A DNA stretch of 7,783 nt, from the NCBI GenBank assembly GCA_946479185.1, contig CAMLFF010000146.1, positions 1 through 7,783 on the forward strand, in the 5' to 3' direction. Positions 7,252 through 7,783 of this stretch are shown here, piece after piece. Below the pieces are notes generated by a model. That model saw only the letters and a list, made by a program, of their open reading frames with translations. It made no database searches and was not told where the DNA came from. Position 1 is the stretch's first letter. Each line of letters opens with the position of its first letter. This DNA comes from an uncultured Sphingobium sp. GTDB taxonomy: Bacteria; Pseudomonadota; Alphaproteobacteria; Sphingomonadales; Sphingomonadaceae. Position numbers and translations under genes: made by a program.

Positions 7252-7292
7252 GGTCGTTTGCCAGCCCAGCTCTTGGACTGCAAACGACCATC
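7249..7292. terminator. 13-bp perfect inverted repeat, possible bidirectional terminator
   Basis: GATGGTCGTTTGC (7249-7261) and GCAAACGACCATC (7280-7292) are exact reverse complements separated by 18 bases. Inside the loop AGCCCA and TGGACT can nearly pair (one mismatch), lengthening the stem. Neither side has a run of T, so it is not a textbook intrinsic terminator. Its place between two converging genes makes a termination or RNA-end-stabilising role the most likely. Confidence 0.5.
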
Positions 7293-7301
7293 TGAGTGCC
7301 G

Positions 7302-7321
7302 TCACTGCATTGGCGCAGTGA
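7302..7321. repeat. 7-bp inverted repeat next to the GH3 stop
   Basis: TCACTGC (7302-7308) pairs exactly with GCAGTGA (7315-7321) across six bases, ten bases beyond the GH3 stop codon. Read on the minus strand it is the first hairpin after that gene, but no T-run follows, so its role as terminator is uncertain. Confidence 0.35.
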
Positions 7322-7331
7322 AGCGCCGCGC

Positions 7332-7783
7332 TTATTGTCCCTTGAAACCGCGTGGATAGAGCGGCTTGGCATCATCATCCGGCACCGCAGGGTCCTGCTT
7401 TTCAACCGCTGCCATGCTGGATGGCAGGTTGAACGGCATGCGCCCTTCCGCCTTTGCCTTGCCGCGGATCACGTCCAGCACGGCATCATCGCTGGCGCCG
7501 AACGTCGCGATAAGCACCGAGGCTTTGTCGCGCAAATTGGTGAGCACAGCGGGCCGATCGAGGTTGATTGCCACGATCGTTGGCACCTTTGCGGATGCCT
7601 GTTTGATCGCCTCATAGGCTTTGTCCCCATCGCGGAATTCAAGGCGTCCCTCATTCTGGCGAGAGCCGAAGAAATGATGCGGATGGAGTGTTTCGAAGGG
7701 GGTGTCGACGCGCAGGATCGCAAGGTCCGCTTCCGCTGGCGTAGCGACGACCGTGAAGCCCTGACTGCGGGCAACTGCCGCAT
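7332..7783 (-). CDS. C-terminal part of a glycoside hydrolase family 3 enzyme (beta-glucosidase-like)
   Basis: A minus-strand frame ends at TAA (7334-7332) and is open without a stop to the window edge, about 149 codons, so the start and most of the gene lie outside. The visible protein includes ADLAILRVDTPFETLHPHHF, then VPTIVAINLDRPAVLTNL, SVLIATFGASDDAVLDVI and finally AEGRMPFNLPSSMAAVEKQ before PLYPRGFKG. This is the GH3 C-terminal alpha/beta sandwich domain (PF01915), where the V-x-x-x-NLDRPAVL and GR-x-PF-x-LP-S segments are typical. GH3 enzymes remove glucose or other sugars from the non-reducing ends of glycosides. The nucleophile aspartate and substrate pocket lie in the N-terminal domain, outside the window, so sugar specificity and signal peptide cannot be judged. 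The methionine-like start at 7586 is an internal GTG and not the real start. It converges on the sulfatase gene. Confidence 0.88.
   Translation of the reverse strand, partial: AAVARSQGFTVVATPAEADLAILRVDTPFETLHPHHFFGSRQNEGRLEFRDGDKAYEAIKQASAKVPTIVAINLDRPAVLTNLRDKASVLIATFGASDDAVLDVIRGKAKAEGRMPFNLPSSMAAVEKQDPAVPDDDAKPLYPRGFKGQ

Larger units (their letters stand above)
7181..7331. other. convergent intergenic spacer
   Basis: The sulfatase and the GH3 gene end facing each other across 151 bases. The space has no coding frame and is filled with three inverted repeats: 7231-7237/7245-7251, 7249-7261/7280-7292 and 7302-7308/7315-7321. Together they probably end transcription from both sides. Confidence 0.5.

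Overview
The window looks like chromosomal DNA of a sphingomonad or close relative (Alphaproteobacteria, Sphingomonadales). This rests on the high-GC coding style, a TonB-dependent receptor whose mature N-terminus reads EIVVTAQKR followed by a VQDVPIAISAF-type plug start, and a plus-strand series regulator / outer-membrane receptor / dehydrogenase that is common in that group. Genus cannot be fixed from the sequence alone.

Layout. Positions 1-131 (minus) hold the first 43 codons of a gene that leaves the window and may be a DUF389-type membrane protein. A 206-base divergent spacer follows. Positions 338-1258 (plus) encode an AraC-family regulator. After 110 bases come an 879-residue TonB-dependent receptor (1369-4008) and a zinc- and NAD-dependent aryl-alcohol-type dehydrogenase (4008-5099), which share one base at a TGATG stop/start junction. 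A gap of about 600 bases without a convincing gene follows; near its end is a perfect 12-base palindrome of the LacI-operator type. Positions 5696-7180 (plus) encode an exported type I sulfatase of the iduronate-2-sulfatase-like group with an intact formylglycine motif. It converges on the C-terminal end of a glycoside hydrolase family 3 enzyme (minus, stop at 7332, open to the window end). The 151-base convergent spacer holds a perfect 13-bp inverted repeat and two smaller ones.

How the genes may work together. The AraC protein probably controls the receptor-dehydrogenase pair. The receptor would bring a TonB-dependent ligand across the outer membrane, and the dehydrogenase would oxidise an alcohol (an aromatic or terpenoid primary alcohol is the best guess) in the cytoplasm. 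The sulfatase and the GH3 enzyme look like a second, carbohydrate-oriented neighbourhood: desulfation in the periplasm plus glycosidic cleavage, with the sulfatase possibly under a LacI-type repressor. Whether the two halves serve one substrate, such as a sulfated aromatic glycoside, cannot be decided here. No RNA genes, CRISPR arrays or intact mobile elements were seen. The individual families are all known; the parts worth a second look are the arrangement and the regulatory sites.
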